A stretch of 64,000 nt of DNA from Desmodesmus armatus. Taxonomy: Eukaryota > Chlorophyta > Chlorophyceae > Sphaeropleales > Scenedesmaceae. Position numbers and translations under genes: made by a program. Below the pieces are notes generated by a model. The model did no database searches. It had not been told where the DNA came from and saw nothing but the letters and a program-made list of their open reading frames with translations. This document shows, in pieces, positions 63,733 through 64,000 of the stretch (within the stretch, counting starts at the first letter, position 1; the number at the start of each line of letters is the position of its first letter). Location: assembly GCA_007449985.2 (NCBI GenBank), contig VIIQ02000144.1, positions 1 through 64,000 on the forward strand, written 5' to 3'.

Positions 63733-64000
63733 CTGTTGTGGCAGCAGCGTCCAGTAGGTTGTTGACACATGAGTAACATCCATCAAGTGCATGTCATGGT
63801 CACACATTGTAGGCTCAAAAAGTGCGCTCCGACAAGCACATGGTGTGTCAGGCGGGGAGGCAAAACTTCAGTCTAGATGGCTGAGTTGATTGTGGTTTCT
63901 TTCGTCCCAGCAGCATGCGCGCTGCCAACAAACTCACCAACAAGTTGAAATCCTCACTGCTTCTTCTATCCTTCTCGCACCAGCACATGACATTTAAGTC
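63733..64000 (-). other. Window edge, possible upstream part of the SET gene
   Basis: A minus-strand reading DLNVMCWCEKDRRSSED runs to a GTGAGT donor near 63936 and could be an upstream exon. It is too short to prove. Confidence 0.3.

Overview
The window looks like nuclear DNA of a green alga. Genes are rich in introns with GT-AG borders, CAG/CTG triplet runs and poly-C tracts are frequent, and the gene set is eukaryotic (WHEP-type glycyl-tRNA synthetase, TFIIH subunit, MYND and SET proteins, serine carboxypeptidase). I infer a chlorophycean, perhaps a Scenedesmus/Tetradesmus relative. The species is not proven by the sequence.

Layout. 1-~12.1 kb: most of a large Ty3/gypsy-type LTR retrotransposon whose 5' end lies outside the window. 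Its polyprotein carries protease, reverse transcriptase and RNase H, then a complete deoxynucleoside-kinase-like domain, an unrecognised region, a PHD finger and the integrase. Upstream of the RT are about five copies of an unrecognised ~40-residue repeat. A purine tract and a probable 3' LTR with a TATA box follow. 14.5-19.2 kb (-): serine carboxypeptidase. 19.5-21.4 kb (+): membrane-anchored methyltransferase. 22.3-23.0 kb (+): small PD-(D/E)XK-like protein. 23.4-37.9 kb (-): glycyl-tRNA synthetase, 17 exons spread over 14.5 kb. 38.4-43.1 kb (+): SnRK2-like protein kinase with a lipidation-type N-terminus. 45.0-49.0 kb (+): amino-acid/GABA permease. 49.0-53.0 kb: gene-poor, with a CACTA-ended element and palindromes. 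53.0-56.2 kb (+): TFIIH subunit TFB4/p34. 57.2-61.2 kb (-): MYND zinc-finger protein. 61.8 to at least 63.7 kb (-): SUV39/SUVH-type SET methyltransferase, 5' end not resolved.

Two things stand out. First, the retroelement appears to carry its own dNTP-salvage enzyme between RNase H and integrase, together with a chromatin-reader module. Non-primate lentiviruses place their dUTPase at the same position. Second, six host genes (carboxypeptidase, GlyRS, kinase, permease, TFB4, SET) share an architecture in which real exons are flanked by one to four truncated copies of their own edge, each with the adjoining splice site. These exon-edge duplications account for much of the intron length, most clearly in GlyRS.

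The host genes are housekeeping or regulatory and show no shared pathway. Two divergent pairs (carboxypeptidase/methyltransferase and GlyRS/kinase) probably share promoter regions. The retroelement, the MYND gene and the SET gene contain reading-frame breaks, most of them explained by loss of one base. They could be assembly errors or real lesions. All exon coordinates are read by eye from splice motifs, phase and family conservation, without transcripts or alignments.
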